Under the pieces are notes generated by a model. It searched no databases, was not told where the DNA came from, and saw only the letters and a program-made list of their open reading frames with translations. DNA of 64,000 nucleotides, taken from contig NZ_CP161919.1 in the NCBI RefSeq assembly GCF_040819555.1, forward strand, positions 1 to 64,000, read 5' to 3'. Positions 62,517-64,000 of this stretch are shown here, piece by piece (within the stretch, counting starts at the first letter, position 1; each line of letters begins with the position of its first letter). Origin of the DNA: Nitratireductor sp. GISD-1A_MAKvit. GTDB taxonomy: Bacteria > Pseudomonadota > Alphaproteobacteria > Rhizobiales > Rhizobiaceae. Made by a program: the position numbers and the translations under genes.

Positions 62517-63374
62517 TTAGCCTTCGATCTCGACCCAAAAGGGCTGGTGGTCGGAGCCCTGCGCATCCATGTCGATCCATGCACGCCTGACGCTCGCGGC
62601 CATGTTCGAGCTCACCACGCAATGGTCGATCCGCTCGCCTGAACCGATGAAGCTCACGCCTTCATCTTCGTCATTGCCGGCGGCGACCCATGCATCGGTG
62701 AACCCGCCATCCTGCACGAGGCGGCCATGCTTCTCGGAGCGGTCGCCGATCAGCAGAGCATATTCCTCGCTGTCGAGCGTGAAGTTGAAGTCGCCCATCA
62801 CGATTGTGCGCTCGGGCACGGGCGGCGGCGGGATCTCATACCAGTCGCCGGCGATCTTTCCGCCCCAAGCCGAACCACGATGCGACGCGTTGAGGAGAAG
62901 GTCCATCGCATGATGCACCTGCGGCAGCCGTGTCTGTGGGCCGATATGATCGAAATGCACGGAGCAGAAACGCAGTGGCCCCGTATCCGTGTCCACCACG
63001 GTTTCAATCATCGCACGCTGCTGGTGATACTGGTTCGTGAGTGCCATCTTGGGCAGAAGATGGTTCATGGAGGAAAGAATTGGCCAGCGCGAAAGCACCA
63101 TGTTGCCGACCTGCCGCCGGCGATGCGTTATCGAGCCGTCATCGCCGACGATGGAGGCATCGATATCGATGCCGGGGCCATACACCCAGTGATAACCGGG
63201 CAGCCGCGCGCCGATCTCCTGCGCCTGATGCACCAGCCCGGTGCGGGGGAAGTAAGTTTCCACTTCCTGCAGGGCGATCAGGTCCGCACCCTCGATCTCG
63301 GAGACGATGCGGTCGAGGTTGAACTGCTCGTCCTTCCCCTTGGAATACTGGATGTTGTAGCTGACGAGCTTCAT
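62517..63374 (-). CDS. Endonuclease/exonuclease/phosphatase-family protein
   Basis: This is a 285-aa EEP-fold metallohydrolase with MKLVSYNIQYS at the start, the catalytic Glu in LIALQEVETYF (about residue 36), IVMGDFNFTLDS with the Asp-x-Asn pair, and the C-terminal SDHQPFWVEI with Asp-His. No signal peptide is seen. It overlaps the UgpC-like gene by 4 bases. Within ugp-type importer operons a phosphodiesterase that splits imported glycerophosphodiesters would make sense; a nuclease role is the alternative. Confidence 0.84.
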   Translation of the reverse strand: MKLVSYNIQYSKGKDEQFNLDRIVSEIEGADLIALQEVETYFPRTGLVHQAQEIGARLPGYHWVYGPGIDIDASIVGDDGSITHRRRQVGNMVLSRWPILSSMNHLLPKMALTNQYHQQRAMIETVVDTDTGPLRFCSVHFDHIGPQTRLPQVHHAMDLLLNASHRGSAWGGKIAGDWYEIPPPPVPERTIVMGDFNFTLDSEEYALLIGDRSEKHGRLVQDGGFTDAWVAAGNDEDEGVSFIGSGERIDHCVVSSNMAASVRRAWIDMDAQGSDHQPFWVEIEG

Positions 63375-64000
63375 TGAATGGCTCCGGCAAGAGTGGGCTG
63401 GCTGGCTGTGACGGGTTGGGCGGCGGGGTTGCTCTCTGCCACGATGCGTTTCTCGGACGATGCGTCAAAAAGATGAACGCTTTCCGCCGCGATCGAGAGC
63501 GAGCAGGGTGTACCCGGTGAAGGGTGCCTGCGCCCGGCGGAATGCAGCACGAAGTCACGTCCGGCGAGACGGCCATGCATCAGTCGGCCGCTGCCCTGTT
63601 CCTCGGAGAAGTCGAAGGCGACGGTCAGAAGATGCGGATCGTTGGCTTCCGGCACGATCTTCAGATCCTCGGGTCGAAGGCCGACGATGACCGACTGGCC
63701 GGCGATGGTCTTGCCGATGCCGGGGTCTATGGGAAGGCGGAAATTCGTGTTGTCGATAACAGCGAAGGTTCCGTCGTCGGAGACGCCGCAGGGCAGGAAG
63801 TTCATCGCCGGCGAGCCGATGAAGCCACCGACATAGACGCTGGCAGGCGCGTGGTAGACCTCTTCGGGCGTGCCGACCTGCTCGATCCGGCCGGCATTCA
63901 TCACCACCAGCCTGTCGGCAAGCGACATGGCCTCCACCTGATCGTGCGTCACGAAGACGGAGGTGGCTTTCAGCGCGCGGTGCAGGCGGCGGATTTCCAG
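63371..64000 (-). CDS. UgpC/MalK-like ABC ATPase, C-terminal part (runs off the window)
   Basis: Only the last 209 codons are in the window; the 5' part with Walker A lies beyond base 64000. Visible are LEIRRLHRALKATSVFVTHDQVEAMSLADRLVVMNAGRIEQVGTPEEVY, then GFIGSPAMNFLP and a TOBE regulatory domain with IVGLRPEDLKIV. This is the layout of CUT1-family (UgpC-type) ATPases. It is the second such ATPase in the window. It overlaps the downstream EEP-family gene by ATGA, so that gene belongs to the same importer operon. Confidence 0.85.
   Translation of the reverse strand: MEIRRLHRALKATSVFVTHDQVEAMSLADRLVVMNAGRIEQVGTPEEVYHAPASVYVGGFIGSPAMNFLPCGVSDDGTFAVIDNTNFRLPIDPGIGKTIAGQSVIVGLRPEDLKIVPEANDPHLLTVAFDFSEEQGSGRLMHGRLAGRDFVLHSAGRRHPSPGTPCSLSIAAESVHLFDASSEKRIVAESNPAAQPVTASQPTLAGAIQ

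Noticed and set aside
1..64000. CRISPR array, insertion sequence, rRNA or tRNA genes
   Set aside because: No regularly spaced direct repeats, transposase motifs or conserved rRNA/tRNA blocks were seen on either strand.

Overview
The window looks like the start of a repABC secondary replicon (plasmid or chromid) of an alphaproteobacterium of the order Rhizobiales, most plausibly Phyllobacteriaceae/Rhizobiaceae. The evidence is the repABC cassette that begins at base 1, the high G+C, the dense ABC/TRAP transporter cargo, and repeated matches to rhizobial plasmid families (DUF1403, plasmid ScpB, RpoE4/SorT-like sulfite module). Position 1 is the first base of repA, so the contig was probably rotated to that gene. 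The repA promoter and any upstream centromere would then lie at the far end of the circle.

Layout. 0-7.5 kb, replicon backbone: repA, repB, a small antisense RNA gene, repC, an Xre/RES toxin-antitoxin pair, a WGR-domain protein, a tyrosine recombinase and a DUF1403 protein. 7.6-10.9 kb: TPP riboswitch followed by ykoF-thiXZY, a thiamine-precursor ABC importer. 10.9-14.9 kb: aldehyde dehydrogenase, D-aminopeptidase-like hydrolase, DeoR regulator. 14.9-23.7 kb (minus strand): LysR regulator, flavin monooxygenase, two AhpD/CMD-fold proteins, an opine-dehydrogenase-like enzyme and a PotDBCA-type ABC importer. This looks like one catabolic unit for an amine- or opine-like compound. 23.8-26.3 kb: NSS symporter and plasmid-type ScpB.

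26.4-46.6 kb is a sugar-acid catabolic island. It holds a sugar-type ABC importer, L-threonate dehydrogenase, D-erythronate dehydrogenase, OtnK, OtnC, OtnI, a PdxA2, a TRAP importer, an IlvD-family sugar-acid dehydratase, an SDR, a FAH-family hydrolase and a GarR-like reductase, with two GntR/FCD regulators. Palindromic operator candidates with a GTATAC-like core sit at three promoters in one group and at pdxA2 in another. The enzymes fit two routes: tetronates to DHAP plus CO2, and a non-phosphorylated 2,4-diketo-acid cleavage route to pyruvate plus a hydroxy acid.

46.6-64 kb: a degenerate-GGDEF/EAL protein coupled to a HerA-type ATPase; a periplasmic sulfite dehydrogenase with a diheme cytochrome c, facing an ECF sigma/anti-sigma pair; deoC plus a double-domain aldehyde dehydrogenase; a dipeptide-type ABC importer; and an endonuclease/exonuclease/phosphatase-family protein overlapping an UgpC-like ATPase gene that runs off the window.

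Eight genes (repA, repB, DUF1403, a sugar-binding protein, ltnD, otnC, the EAL protein and a peptide-binding protein) are each broken by one extra G or C, and in every case the extra base lies at a GGCC tetranucleotide. This is best read as a systematic consensus error at a modified motif rather than true decay, and it needs short-read confirmation. No rRNA, tRNA, CRISPR array or insertion sequence was seen.
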